Below the pieces are notes generated by a model that saw only the letters and a list, made by a program, of their open reading frames with translations, did not search any database and had not been told where the DNA came from. Below, in pieces: positions 1 to 8,298 of a DNA stretch of 64,000 bases; within the stretch, counting starts at the first letter, position 1; every line of letters starts with the position of its first letter. A program made the translations under genes and the position numbers. Source of the DNA: G963677085 sp963677085 (GTDB taxonomy: Bacteria > Planctomycetota > Planctomycetia > Pirellulales > Thermoguttaceae). Location of the stretch: contig CAXXFH010000004.1 of NCBI GenBank assembly GCA_963677085.2, positions 2,356,001-2,420,000 of the forward strand. The letters run 5' to 3'.

Positions 1-569
1 TGCTCAATGCCATGGATCAGGTGCGAAACGCCACGTTTTCCTTTATGCAACAGAACAGGCGAACGCCCAGCCTGGAGGAAACGGCCGACGCCGCGGGCTT
101 GCCTGTCCGCAAAGTGTTGCTGGCCGAACGCGTGGATCGCCACCCGTTGTCGCTCGACGAACCGCTCGGCGATCAGGCCGAGAATTTTTTGGGCGAGCTT
201 TTGCCCGACCGTCCCAGCGAACCTACCGGCGAGGCACACGACCACGAGTCGCTGAAACGGCGTCTTGAAGAAGCCCTGGACACGCTCACCTATCGCGAGC
301 GGGAGGTGATCCGCATGCGTTTCGGATTGACCGACGGCCGGAGCTACACGATGCAGATGATCGGCCAGGTCTTTTCCGTTTCGCGCGAACGGGTGCGTCA
401 GATCGAAGCCGACGCGTTGCGCAAACTTCAGCACCCCCATTGCACGTCGAGGCTTTCTGGTTTTCTCGACACCCCGGCGGATATTGCTACCCCATCGGAA
501 CGCCCGATGGCAGTTCCGCTGGCATCGCTACCGATTTCCGCGGCCACCATGGCTGCGGCCGGGAACTGA
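1..569 (+). CDS. RNA polymerase sigma factor, SigA/RpoD group (C-terminal part; 5' end outside window)
   Basis: This is the C-terminal part of a primary-type sigma-70 factor. The frame is open from base 3, so the gene begins upstream of the window. Region 3 is followed by region 4: the segment LDTLTYREREVIRMRFGL and the helix-turn-helix SRERVRQIEADALRKLQHP match sigma region 4.2, which contacts the -35 element and beta-flap. The tail after the QHP motif (about 45 residues, Ala/Pro/Thr rich) is longer than in RpoD of model bacteria, where the protein ends shortly after region 4.2. An alternative is a second group 1/2 sigma factor paralogue, which cannot be resolved without the N-terminal region 1.1-2. 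Confidence 0.85.
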   Translation, partial: LNAMDQVRNATFSFMQQNRRTPSLEETADAAGLPVRKVLLAERVDRHPLSLDEPLGDQAENFLGELLPDRPSEPTGEAHDHESLKRRLEEALDTLTYREREVIRMRFGLTDGRSYTMQMIGQVFSVSRERVRQIEADALRKLQHPHCTSRLSGFLDTPADIATPSERPMAVPLASLPISAATMAAAGN

Positions 570-668
570 GCGGCGGCGGGAATTGTCGCGGCCCGTCGTG
601 AGTGCGACGAAGGTCAATCGCAGTGTGATGTGATCGCGAACCGTTCGACGCCGGTCGTCAGCTTGCTT

Positions 669-1286
669 TTACCTCGCCGGAAGTTTCCGTTGAACCAGGG
701 CAAGGAAACGTTGCCAGTCTTCCTCACTCTGGTGTAGTTCGCGGGTGGCTGAAATGTAGTCGCCCGGGTACCTCAAGAAAAGCACGACCACACGCTTTGA
801 TTTGCGATAGCCACAGAACGCACTCCACTGCATCGACGACTCAACGCTTGCTGACCTTTGACGAATCATGTCGCTGGTGAACCAACTTTCGACATGAGAA
901 AAAGGTCGTTCACCCCGTCGACGCATTCCATGCAAGCGCCCCCGGTTTGCTAGGCTTAGTCCAAAGGCAAAAAGAAAAAGGCCCGGGAATATGAGCAGCA
1001 GGGTGCCCGTTTCCGGTGCCGCGTTTAGGCCGGTAATCCAAAAGCCGTGAACGTGGATGGTGCCGTCAAGCACAAAGAATAGCAGCAGCATAAGGCACAG
1101 CGCAGACCAGATGCCCCATCTATACACGCGGGGGTACCGAGAACACGCCAAGCTGGAAGCTTCCAATACATCCCGCACGCTCAGGGTACCGGCGGTATGT
1201 ATCTCGCCCACGTCGACAAAATCGGTCGCCGCGAAATCCATTACTGACTGGGGCGACTCGTAGGGGTTCTCTCGGAGTGTGGGCAT
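669..1286 (-). CDS. Hypothetical membrane protein with NPYESP N-terminus
   Basis: About 205 residues if read from the ATG at 1286, which gives an N-terminus MPTLRENPYESP. NPYxSP near the N-terminus is a recurrent feature of planctomycete small membrane proteins and favours this start over an in-frame ATG 42 bases upstream. Two hydrophobic segments follow (around WGIWSALCLMLLLFFVL and TGTLLLIFPGLFLFAFGLSL). The C-terminal half contains a YcxB-like pattern: hydrophilic strands, then RVVVLFLRYPGDY. The gene stands alone on the minus strand, facing away from the ribosomal operon. The function is unknown and the YcxB-like assignment is a weak inference. Confidence 0.6.
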   Translation of the reverse strand: MPTLRENPYESPQSVMDFAATDFVDVGEIHTAGTLSVRDVLEASSLACSRYPRVYRWGIWSALCLMLLLFFVLDGTIHVHGFWITGLNAAPETGTLLLIFPGLFLFAFGLSLANRGRLHGMRRRGERPFSHVESWFTSDMIRQRSASVESSMQWSAFCGYRKSKRVVVLFLRYPGDYISATRELHQSEEDWQRFLALVQRKLPAR

Positions 1287-1912
1287 TGTAGCTTTCGCGA
1301 ATTGGAACTGCTGCACACGATCTTTCAAGCGTTTTCAAGGTTCAGCGAGGCGTCGGGCACGAGCCAACCCAGTTGGCGAAGCAGTCGCTGCGTTACAGAT
1401 TAACCGCGATGCCGCCAAATCCGGCGCCCATCTCTTCCGTGTACAAGCTGGACAATCACACTCAGACTCTGCATGTTTGCCCTCTACCAGGAAGCATACC
1501 ACACGTTTTAAGGGTGGTGTCTGCACTAGAAGGGTGGTCTCCGGCGCGGGGCGTGCCAGCGGCCGGCCGCGCGATTTCGGCGTGACGAGACGGCAATCAC
1601 ACCTTGAGCATTGGGCGCCCCGACCACGTGCTCAGTCGGCAATCCCACCCTGGTTTGCGCGGGCAAGCGCGGGCTGAGGGGAACTGGGTTGAATTTTCAG
1701 GGAGGTTATCAGCGGTCAGCGCGAACGTGCTGACGTGACGACATTACCACCACACTGCGCCACGATCCGGTTCGTGTCCTTCCGGTCTTCCCGGGTGGAT
1801 TTCAACGCAAAAACGGCCGATAGATAGCGTTTGTGTGGCGGCCAGAACGAACGCCGGAAATGAAGCCCGAAAAGAAAATCGACGAAGTCGACCGTTTTTT
1901 TGTGGTAGGGTG
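1287..1912. other. Gene-free stretch upstream of the S10 operon
   Basis: Short overlapping frames on both strands here lack ribosome-binding sites, recognisable domains and consistent codon use. I see no RNA gene. The downstream 100 bases are relatively A/T-rich and lead into the S10 operon promoter. Confidence 0.5.
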
Positions 1913-1941
1913 TTGACGCGATGTCGATGTGGTGATATCTT
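1913..1941 (+). promoter_or_regulatory. Sigma-70-type promoter of the S10 operon
   Basis: TTGACG (1913-1918), a 17-base spacer and TATCTT (1936-1941), about 70 bases before the rpsJ start. The -35 box matches the consensus at 5 of 6 positions and the spacing is ideal. A T-run (1895-1901) lies just upstream. Transcription would start near 1948 and cover rpsJ onward. Confidence 0.65.
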
Positions 1942-2010
1942 TATCGGTTTTCCGCTACTGGCTGCGGACGCTCTTTGGTAGTTTGGAATTGGGAACCTCG
2001 GAGGCTATCC

Positions 2011-2340
2011 GTGGCTGGCACGACAAGTGAAATCATCCGGATTCGGATGGAAGCGTACGATCACGGCATCTTGGATCAGAGTGCGGCGGATATCGTTGAT
2101 ACCGCCAAGCGAACCGGCTCCGTTGTTCATGGCCCGATTCCCCTGCCAACTCGAATCGAACGCTACACGGTGCTGTCGAGTCCCCATGTGGATAAGAAAG
2201 CACGCCAGCAGTTTGAGATCCGGACGCACAAGCGTCTGATCGATATCATGCAGGCGACGGCGAAGACGATCGAGGCGCTAAACAAGCTAAGTCTGCCGGC
2301 GGGCGTCGATATTAAGATCAAAGCGACGGCTCGGCGGTGA
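2011..2340 (+). CDS. rpsJ: 30S ribosomal protein S10
   Basis: 109 residues, close to the usual 100-105. The GTG at 2011 is chosen because a GGAGG at 2000-2004 lies six bases upstream. The open frame extends further 5' (to a TTG at 1975), but those residues do not belong to the family. Typical S10 features are IRIRMEAYDHGILDQSA and the loop segment HVDKKARQQFEIRTHKRLIDI. S10 is part of the 30S head and, with NusB, of antitermination complexes. It is the first gene of the S10-spc-alpha cluster, directly behind the promoter at 1913-1941. Confidence 0.95.
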   Translation: MAGTTSEIIRIRMEAYDHGILDQSAADIVDTAKRTGSVVHGPIPLPTRIERYTVLSSPHVDKKARQQFEIRTHKRLIDIMQATAKTIEALNKLSLPAGVDIKIKATARR

Positions 2341-2475
2341 AGTAGGCGGTAAATAACCCAGTTTACGTATACTCGGCGTTTTATCACCAGGACTTCCGGT
2401 ATGTCATTGGAAGCCAGGTGGGTAATATCGGCCTTGGGCCGGTGTTCCTATCGGGCGACGTGAAAGGCAAGAACG

Positions 2476-3162
2476 ATGGTTGGAATACTCGGCCGGAAGG
2501 TCGGGATGACCCAGCTCTATAGTGAGAGCGGGGAGGTCGTCCCTGTTACCGTCATTCAGGCGGGGCCGTGCCATGTGTTGCAGGTGAAAACCGAGCAGCA
2601 GGATGGGTACGAGGCCGTTCAGTTGGGTTATCTAGATAAGCCACGTCGTCTTGCTAGCCGCGCACAGCGCGGACACGTCGCTAAGCTCGATAGTAAGCGC
2701 CAGAAGCGCCGCGTCGCCGCGGGTGTTGAGCCTGCTGTGAAAGCCGACTGCGAGCCCAAGCGTTTGGTTCGTGAATTTCGGGGTTCGGTGGCGGGCTACG
2801 AGGTCGGCCAGCAGGTTAAGGTCGACGCCTTCTCGGAGATCAAGTCAGTCGACGTGATCGGTACCAGCAAGGGTCGTGGCACCGCCGGGGCCATGAAGCG
2901 GCATAACTTCAGTGGTCAGCGTGCCACGCACGGCGTGAAGAAATGTCACCGTCACTTGGGCGGCACTGGCTGTAGTGCCTATCCTTCGCGTACTTTTAAG
3001 GGTAAGCGAATGGCTGGTCGGTACGGCAATGCCCGTTGTACGGTGCGTAATTTGAAGGTCGTTCAGGTCGACGTCGATAATAACTTGCTGGTGGTTCGGG
3101 GTGCGGTTCCGGGGCCTAATGGCGGTTATGTTGTGGTTCGCGAAACGAATAAGGTTGGTTGA
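2476..3162 (+). CDS. rplC: 50S ribosomal protein L3
   Basis: 228 residues, normal length is about 210. It starts MVGILGRKVGMTQLY, the usual L3 N-terminus. The central loop that reaches the peptidyl transferase centre is present (KGRGTAGAMKRHNFSGQRAT, then HLGGTGCSAYPSRTFKGKRM). L3 is a primary 23S-binding assembly protein. A 135-base gap separates it from rpsJ; it contains a TATACT-like hexamer at 2368-2373 without a convincing -35 box, so I do not call a promoter there. Confidence 0.96.
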   Translation: MVGILGRKVGMTQLYSESGEVVPVTVIQAGPCHVLQVKTEQQDGYEAVQLGYLDKPRRLASRAQRGHVAKLDSKRQKRRVAAGVEPAVKADCEPKRLVREFRGSVAGYEVGQQVKVDAFSEIKSVDVIGTSKGRGTAGAMKRHNFSGQRATHGVKKCHRHLGGTGCSAYPSRTFKGKRMAGRYGNARCTVRNLKVVQVDVDNNLLVVRGAVPGPNGGYVVVRETNKVG

Positions 3163-3253
3163 TGGGTCGCTTCGGAAGCGGCAGGGTCCGCAGGACGCTG
3201 GAAGGCTAAGTAACCCGACGGCACAGCAATCCTCAAGGGAAACACCAGAAGTC

Positions 3254-3901
3254 ATGGCTAGTTTGCCTATTTACGATCGCACCGGTGCGGAAGTTGGCAC
3301 CTACGAGGTTGATCCGCAGCAGATTGCCCCGCGCATCAGTAAGCAGTTGATGCACGACGTGGTGGTTATGTACCAGGCCAACCTGCGTCAGGGCTCGGCG
3401 AGGACCAAGAGTCGTGCTGAGGTGGCCGGTGCTCGCAAGAAGATGTATCGACAGAAGGGGACGGGTAACGCCCGGGCGGGCCATCGTCGTAGTGGTGTTC
3501 GGCGTGGTGGTGGGCATATTTTTGCTCGCCGGCCGCGTGACTATAGCTACCGGTTGCCGAAGAAGGCTGTTCGTTTGGCGACGCGGATGGCGGTGGCCTC
3601 GAAGTTGGCCGACTCGCAGGTGGTGTTGATTGACGAACTGAAGTTTTCGGCCCCGAAGACCCGCGATATGGCCACTATCATCAAGGCCTTGAAGATCGAC
3701 GGGCAGAGCCTGCTTGTGGCGGTCGAGGGCTACGATGTGAATGTGTACAAGAGTATCCGCAACATGGCCGATGTGGCGGTCGTGCCGGTCGCGGAGCTCA
3801 ACGCCCTGAACGTTCTGCGTCCGCGGCGGTTGCTGATGACGAAGGCCGCCCTGGATGCGTTCCGTGAGAAAGCGGCGGCGACGACGAAATCCGCCTCGTA
3901 A
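3254..3901 (+). CDS. rplD: 50S ribosomal protein L4
   Basis: 215 residues from the ATG at 3254 (MASLPIYDRTGAEVG). An upstream in-frame extension overlaps rplC and is not family sequence. It contains the long loop lining the exit tunnel (KMYRQKGTGNARAGHRRSG with VRRGGGHIFARRPRDYSY following). In model bacteria L4 also represses the S10 operon by binding its leader; no leader structure of that kind is evident here. Small gaps on either side are consistent with co-transcription with rplC and rplW. Confidence 0.95.
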   Translation: MASLPIYDRTGAEVGTYEVDPQQIAPRISKQLMHDVVVMYQANLRQGSARTKSRAEVAGARKKMYRQKGTGNARAGHRRSGVRRGGGHIFARRPRDYSYRLPKKAVRLATRMAVASKLADSQVVLIDELKFSAPKTRDMATIIKALKIDGQSLLVAVEGYDVNVYKSIRNMADVAVVPVAELNALNVLRPRRLLMTKAALDAFREKAAATTKSAS

Positions 3902-3921
3902 GAAGAAGGGTATCCGGGCCG

Positions 3922-4239
3922 ATGGGCACGAAAAAAGACGCCACAGAATCGAAGCTGACCTTGGAGCCGCACCAGATCGTGCTGCGACCGCTGGTGACCG
4001 AAAAGGGTATGCATAAGGCCGACCGGTACAATGCGTATGCCTTTGAGGTAAGCCGCTGGGCCAATAAAGAGGCTATCCGGCATGCGGTCGAAGAGCTGTT
4101 CAATGTGCGGGTGTTGCAGGTCAACACGCAAAACCGGAAGGGTAAGCCTCGGCGAACCCGTTTTCGCCAGGGTACTACCAAGGCTTGGAAGAAGGCTATT
4201 GTGACTTTGGATTCCGAACATCGGATCGACTTCTTCTAA
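3922..4239 (+). CDS. rplW: 50S ribosomal protein L23
   Basis: 105 residues. The core (IVLRPLVTEKGMHKADRYNAY, FEVSRWANKEAIRHAVEELF, then VNTQNRKGKPRRTRF) is standard for bacterial L23, which sits at the tunnel exit and docks trigger factor and SRP. The N-terminal 16 residues (MGTKKDATESKLTLEP) are a short polar extension. It lies 20 bases after rplD and is followed by a 113-base gap holding a dispersed repeat before rplB. Confidence 0.95.
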   Translation: MGTKKDATESKLTLEPHQIVLRPLVTEKGMHKADRYNAYAFEVSRWANKEAIRHAVEELFNVRVLQVNTQNRKGKPRRTRFRQGTTKAWKKAIVTLDSEHRIDFF

Positions 4240-4352
4240 ACGAAGCTATCAGTGATCAGTTGTCGGTCGTAAGTTGAGAGCTTGCGGCGACTGGCAGCGA
4301 TCCTTTGAGTACGGACAACTGAAAACTGACAACCGACAACTCCGAGTGAACC
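4240..4352. repeat. ACTGAAAACTGACAAC-type intergenic repeat inside the ribosomal operon
   Basis: Between rplW and rplB lie an arm at 4250-4275 (AGTGATCAGTTGTCGGTCGT) and an arm at 4315-4342 (ACTGAAAACTGACAACCGAC) that partly pair with each other. Related wording recurs at 5285-5308, 10693-10795 and 11222-11265. Such ACTGA/GTTGTC repeats look like a dispersed non-coding family. The rplB start follows directly. Confidence 0.55.
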
Positions 4353-5207
4353 ATGGGTATTCGCCGATACAAACCGGTTACGCCGGGTCGCCGGGGAGCG
4401 ACGGTCAGCGACTTTGCTGACCTGACGCCCGATGCGAAGCCGGAAAAGAAATTGCTACGTCCGAAGCGGCGTAAGGGTGGACGTAACAACCAGGGAAAGA
4501 TCACTGTACGTCATCGCGGTGGCGGGCATAAGAAACGCTATCGGTTGATCGATTTCCGTCGCAATAAGGACGGGGTCCCGGCGGTTGTGAACTCGGTTCA
4601 ATACGACCCGAACCGCAGTGCGCGGATTGCCCTGTTGCACTATGTTGACGGGGAAAAGCGATACATCCTCGCCCCGGAAGGCCTGAAGGAAGGCGACCAG
4701 GTGGTGAGTGGTGAAAACGCGCCGGCAACGGTCGGCAATTGCCTGCCGCTGGCAAAGATCCCCCTGGGGATGGATGTTCATAGTATCGAGCTGCGTCCTG
4801 GGCGCGGTGGCGTGCTCTGTCGATCGGCAGGTGTCAGTGCCACATTGGCTGCTCGTGATGCGGGTTGGGCACAGATCAATCTGCCTAGCGGCGAAATTCG
4901 CCGGGTTCCGGCGGCGTGCCGGGCGACGATTGGCTCGCTCAGTAACTCAGAACATATGGGAATTGTGCTCGGGAAGGCCGGGCGAAAACGATGGATGGGT
5001 CGTCGGCCGCACGTCCGCGGTACGGCAATGAACCCCATCGATCACCCGCACGGTGGTGGTGAAGGTCGCACGAAGGGTGGCCGTCACCCGGTGAGCCCGA
5101 CCGGCAAGCCGACCAAGGGTGGATCGACTCGGAAGCGAAGTAAGGCGTCAAACAAGGCGATCGTCCGTCGTCGACGGTCGAAACGTTACGGCCAGTTGAA
5201 GGTATAA
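4353..5207 (+). CDS. rplB: 50S ribosomal protein L2
   Basis: 284 residues (usual about 275). It begins MGIRRYKPVTPGRRGATV and contains the invariant MNPIDHPHGGGEGRT segment, whose histidine lies near the peptidyl transferase centre, and a basic C-terminal tail. The central domain (RIALLHYVDGEKRYILAPEG) matches the L2 OB/SH3-like fold. L2 is needed for subunit association and peptide-bond formation. It is separated from rplW by a repeat-bearing 113-base spacer, unusual in an operon where other gaps are mostly shorter. Confidence 0.96.
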   Translation: MGIRRYKPVTPGRRGATVSDFADLTPDAKPEKKLLRPKRRKGGRNNQGKITVRHRGGGHKKRYRLIDFRRNKDGVPAVVNSVQYDPNRSARIALLHYVDGEKRYILAPEGLKEGDQVVSGENAPATVGNCLPLAKIPLGMDVHSIELRPGRGGVLCRSAGVSATLAARDAGWAQINLPSGEIRRVPAACRATIGSLSNSEHMGIVLGKAGRKRWMGRRPHVRGTAMNPIDHPHGGGEGRTKGGRHPVSPTGKPTKGGSTRKRSKASNKAIVRRRRSKRYGQLKV

Positions 5208-5315
5208 ACGAGTTATTCGTTGTCTGTGAAAGCCGTTTTGTCTCCTTAGGGAGGCGACGCGTTGTCCGGCAACCGAAGACCAAGACTCAAGATTGAAAAC
5301 TGAGAACATGCGATC

Positions 5316-5585
5316 ATGAGTAGATCCCTCAAGAAAGGCCCGTACGTTGACCCGAAGCTGTACGTGAAGGTCGAGAAGCAAAACGACGCGGGGACACACG
5401 AGCCGATCAAGACGTGGGCACGAGCGTGCACGATTATTCCCGAATTTGTCGGGCACACGTTTATGGTCCACAACGGCAAAGTGCATATGAAGGTGTTTGT
5501 GACCGAGGAGATGGTCGGGCATAAGTTGGGAGAGTTTTCCCCGACCCGAACCTTCCGCGGCCACGGCGGCAAAGGCAAGAGGTGA
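5316..5585 (+). CDS. rpsS: 30S ribosomal protein S19
   Basis: 89 residues, the normal length. MSRSLKKGPYVDPKL, then WARACTIIPEFVGHTF and the C-terminal HKLGEFSPTRTFRGH are the S19 signature. It binds the 30S head next to S13. The 108-base gap before it contains another copy of the A-rich repeat wording (GATTGAAAACTGAGAAC at about 5292-5308). Confidence 0.95.
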   Translation: MSRSLKKGPYVDPKLYVKVEKQNDAGTHEPIKTWARACTIIPEFVGHTFMVHNGKVHMKVFVTEEMVGHKLGEFSPTRTFRGHGGKGKR

Positions 5586-5699
5586 TCGAGTTGACAGTGG
5601 ATGGCGAATAGCGGCAGTCGCCGGCGGGGAAACTGCTGGAGAACGACCGCGACTTACGGGTGTTAGCCACTGCCCAACGGAGAAATCGAGGAACGCACC

Positions 5700-6026
5700 A
5701 TGGCATACGAAGCATTTCATCGCTTCGCACGAATCAGCCCCACCAAGGTCCGGCCGTTGGCCGACTTAATTCGTGGGAAATTCGCCGACGAGGCCTTGGA
5801 TATTCTGCGCTACCAACCGCATCGCGGGGCGCGGATGCTGGAGAAGGTGCTAAAGAGCGCGTTGGCCAATGCCGAAGACCGCCGGGCACCAAACCTGCAT
5901 CATTTGATTGTAGCGGATGTACGAATCGACCCCGGCCCGATGTTCAAGCGGATGCGTCCGAAGTCGCGGGGTATGGCGTCGATTATTAAGAAGCGGATGT
6001 CTCACATTCGTGTTGCGTTGGACTAA
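5700..6026 (+). CDS. rplV: 50S ribosomal protein L22
   Basis: 108 residues, as usual. The core (FARISPTKVRPLADLIRGK, then LEKVLKSALANAEDR) and the tunnel-lining beta-hairpin with GPMFKRMRPKSRGMAS are standard. Macrolide resistance in other bacteria can map to this hairpin; nothing unusual is seen here. The 114-base gap upstream has no recognisable feature. Confidence 0.95.
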   Translation: MAYEAFHRFARISPTKVRPLADLIRGKFADEALDILRYQPHRGARMLEKVLKSALANAEDRRAPNLHHLIVADVRIDPGPMFKRMRPKSRGMASIIKKRMSHIRVALD

Positions 6027-6112
6027 CGGAGACGGCCGTGCCGGGACTCGTGGTCCACGCGGACGCTGAACGAAACACCAAATGGACCCGCAAAACAGGC
6101 GAGAACTGAAGT

Positions 6113-6829
6113 ATGGGTCAAAAAGTTAATCCCACTGGCTATCGTACCGGGATCATGGTCGGCTGGAAAAGCCGGTGGTATGCCTCGAAACAAGAGTTTT
6201 CCGATCTGTTGGTCGAAGATCAGCGGATCCGGAAGTTTATCAAAGGCCGGAAGGATCGGATGGGCAAGCCGATGTACCCGGCGGTTGCCAAAATTGAGAT
6301 CGAGCGCACCCGCGATGAAGTCAAAGTGGTTCTTCACTCGGCCCGCCCCGGCGTGCTGATTGGCCGCAAGGGAGAGCGGGTGGAAGAACTCCAGAAGGAG
6401 TTGCAGGAGCGCACCGGACGGCGGATCAACTTGAAGATCGAGGAGATCAATCGACCGGAAGTGGTCGCCCAACTGGTGGCCGAAGACATTGCCGAGCAAC
6501 TCGGCCGGCGGTCAGGTTTCCGCCGTACGATGAAGCGGGCGATGGAGCAAACTATGGAAGCCGGCGCGAAGGGGATCAAGATCCAATTGGCGGGCCGGCT
6601 TGGTGGAGCCGAAATGGCCCGGCGTGAGAAGCAAATTTCCGGCTCCATTCCGTTGTCGACGTTGCGGGCCAAAATCGACTACGGGTTTACCGAAGCCAAA
6701 ATCGCCCAAGGTCACATCGGCATCCAGGTGTGGATCAACCAGGGTATGTATAGCGAGGACGAGATCGATGGCGTTGATGCCCAAGCGGGTCAAGCATCGA
6801 AAAAGCCAAAGAGGACGTATAAGAGGTGA
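6113..6829 (+). CDS. rpsC: 30S ribosomal protein S3
   Basis: 238 residues. N-terminal MGQKVNPTGYRTGIMVGWKS, the KH domain with the GRKGE loop (RPGVLIGRKGERVEELQ), and the C-terminal domain with SGRLGGAEMARRE-like sequence (AGRLGGAEMARREKQISGS) identify S3. It contributes to the mRNA entry channel. The last 20 codons (hydrophilic, KKPKRTYKR) are read in one frame while the first 20 codons of rplP are read in another over the same bases, an overlap of 62 bases. Confidence 0.96.
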   Translation: MGQKVNPTGYRTGIMVGWKSRWYASKQEFSDLLVEDQRIRKFIKGRKDRMGKPMYPAVAKIEIERTRDEVKVVLHSARPGVLIGRKGERVEELQKELQERTGRRINLKIEEINRPEVVAQLVAEDIAEQLGRRSGFRRTMKRAMEQTMEAGAKGIKIQLAGRLGGAEMARREKQISGSIPLSTLRAKIDYGFTEAKIAQGHIGIQVWINQGMYSEDEIDGVDAQAGQASKKPKRTYKR

Positions 6830-7184
6830 AGCCACGCGGGGTAACCGCGTCGTCTTTGGTGATTTCGGATTGCAGACCGTTGAAGGTGGTTGGATTAGTG
6901 CGGCGACGATCGAAGCCGGTCGTATCGCAGCGCAGCAGTATCTGCGCAGCGAAGGGCGACTGTATATTCGCATCTTCCCGCACAAGTCGGTGTCCTCCAT
7001 TCCCTTGGAAACCCGTATGGGTAAGGGAAAGGGAGAGCCTGACTATTGGGCCGCCGTAGTTCGGCCGGGCACGGTGCTGTACGAGATCGGTGGCGTGCCA
7101 GAAGAAGCCGCGCGGGTGTGTTTCAACCGCTTGGCACATAAGATGCCCGTCAAGGTCCGCTTTGTGCGGCGGCGGCCGATGTAG
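6768..7184 (+). CDS. rplP: 50S ribosomal protein L16 (start lies inside rpsC)
   Basis: 138 residues, the family's normal length. The conserved N-terminus MPKRVKHRKSQRGR and ATRGNRVVFGDFGLQ is encoded at 6777-6860, so translation must start within rpsC. The ATG at 6768 (MALMPKRV) has GAGGACGAG at 6755-6763 as ribosome-binding site; the ATG at 6777 is the alternative. The C-terminal half (HKSVSSIPLETRMGKGKGEP, then LYEIGGVPEEAAR) is typical. L16 helps position tRNA in the A site. The overlap with rpsC implies coupled translation. Confidence 0.93.
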   Translation: MALMPKRVKHRKSQRGRIRGEATRGNRVVFGDFGLQTVEGGWISAATIEAGRIAAQQYLRSEGRLYIRIFPHKSVSSIPLETRMGKGKGEPDYWAAVVRPGTVLYEIGGVPEEAARVCFNRLAHKMPVKVRFVRRRPM

Positions 7185-7249
7185 TTGCGGTAGTTAGACA
7201 CCGCCGGGAAAACCAACGACGCGACCCCCGCTTGATCAGGATCGATGTA

Positions 7250-7471
7250 ATGGCCAAGGCAGCCGAACTTCGCGAAATGAGTGACGAGCAGCTCGCGATG
7301 CTGCTGAAAGAAACCACCGACAACTTCTTCCGCTTGCGGCTCCAGGCCCAAACTGAGCGTCTGGACGCACCCAGCGAGTTGAAGAAGGCCCGCCGGTTGG
7401 TTGCACGGATTAAGACGCTGCAGACCGAGCGTTCTCGGGCAACCGCCGTAGCGACCCCGACTGGGGAGTAG
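7250..7471 (+). CDS. rpmC: 50S ribosomal protein L29
   Basis: 73 residues from the ATG at 7250 (MAKAAELREMSDEQL), with AGGA at 7238-7241 as ribosome-binding site. An upstream TTG at 7232 is less likely. The two-helix pattern (ELREMSDEQLAMLLKETTDN, then LKKARRLVARIKTL) is that of L29, which lies beside L23 at the tunnel exit. It sits in the conserved rplP-rpmC-rpsQ order. Confidence 0.9.
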   Translation: MAKAAELREMSDEQLAMLLKETTDNFFRLRLQAQTERLDAPSELKKARRLVARIKTLQTERSRATAVATPTGE

Positions 7472-7529
7472 AACGAAACATCAGCGCGTCGCCCGAGGCG
7501 ACGGCCGTGACGTGTGAGGAATAGCGACC

Positions 7530-7829
7530 ATGCCAAAACGAGTACTTGCCGGCGTAGTGACTAGCGACAAGGCGGCCAAAACCCGGCGCGTCGAGATCGC
7601 TCGTCGAGTGAAACATCCGAAATACGGAAAGTACATCAACCGGAAGTCCGTCTGCTACGTGCATGACGAGAACGAGGAGTCGCAACTCGGCGACAAAGTG
7701 GAGATCGTCGAGACGCGGCCGATGTCCAAGCTCAAGCGTTGGGAATTGGTGCGGGTGCTGGAAAAGGGTCAGATTATCGATTTGGCTGCGTTGCGGGCGG
7801 CCTCCAAGGCCGAAGACCAAGCGAAGTAG
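7530..7829 (+). CDS. rpsQ: 30S ribosomal protein S17
   Basis: 99 residues, slightly longer than the usual 80-90 because of a charged C-terminal tail (LRAASKAEDQAK). The OB-fold core has GVVTSDKAAKTRRVEIAR, then KHPKYGKYINRKSVCYVHDE and the conserved GDKVEIVETRPMSKLKRWEL. AGGA at 7517-7520 serves the ATG. S17 is an early assembly protein of the 30S body. Confidence 0.95.
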   Translation: MPKRVLAGVVTSDKAAKTRRVEIARRVKHPKYGKYINRKSVCYVHDENEESQLGDKVEIVETRPMSKLKRWELVRVLEKGQIIDLAALRAASKAEDQAK

Positions 7830-7929
7830 GCCGCGGAAGCAGCCCCTAAGTCGGAGCGGAGGGCCCGTTCGGCCTCGACCGTCTTCCGGAGTACAACACA
7901 GATAAACGATTGCGTGGTGGACTGTTGCC

Positions 7930-8298
7930 ATGATACAAATGCAAACCCGACTGGCCGTGGCGGATAACACCGGGGCCAAGGAGTTGATGTGCATCAAGGT
8001 GCTCGGTGGCACCCATCGACGCACAGCGGGACTGGGTGATATTGTGGTGTGCAGTATCAAAAGCGTGATCCCTGGAAGCGATATGAAAAAAGGGACCGTC
8101 GTGCGGGCGGTGATCGTTCGTTGCCGGCAATCCAGTCGCCGACAGGACGGTAGCTACGTGCGTTTCGACACCAACGCGGCCGTGATTATCGACAACGATA
8201 AGAATCCTCGAGGCACTCGTATCTTTGGTGCGGTCGCCCGGGAACTGCGTGAACGTAATTTCATGAAAATTGTCAGCCTCGCCAGCGAGGTAGTGTGA
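7930..8298 (+). CDS. rplN: 50S ribosomal protein L14
   Basis: 122 residues, exactly the family length. MIQMQTRLAVADNTGAKELM and the C-terminal RIFGAVARELRERNFMKIVS are invariant L14 features. L14 forms intersubunit bridges with 16S rRNA and binds the silencing factor RsfS in other bacteria. Its TGA overlaps the rplX ATG (bases 8296-8300, TGATG), indicating translational coupling. Confidence 0.96.
   Translation: MIQMQTRLAVADNTGAKELMCIKVLGGTHRRTAGLGDIVVCSIKSVIPGSDMKKGTVVRAVIVRCRQSSRRQDGSYVRFDTNAAVIIDNDKNPRGTRIFGAVARELRERNFMKIVSLASEVV

Noticed and set aside
2368..2373. TATACT as a promoter for rplC
   Set aside because: No acceptable -35 box at 16-18 bases; rplC most likely depends on the rpsJ promoter.
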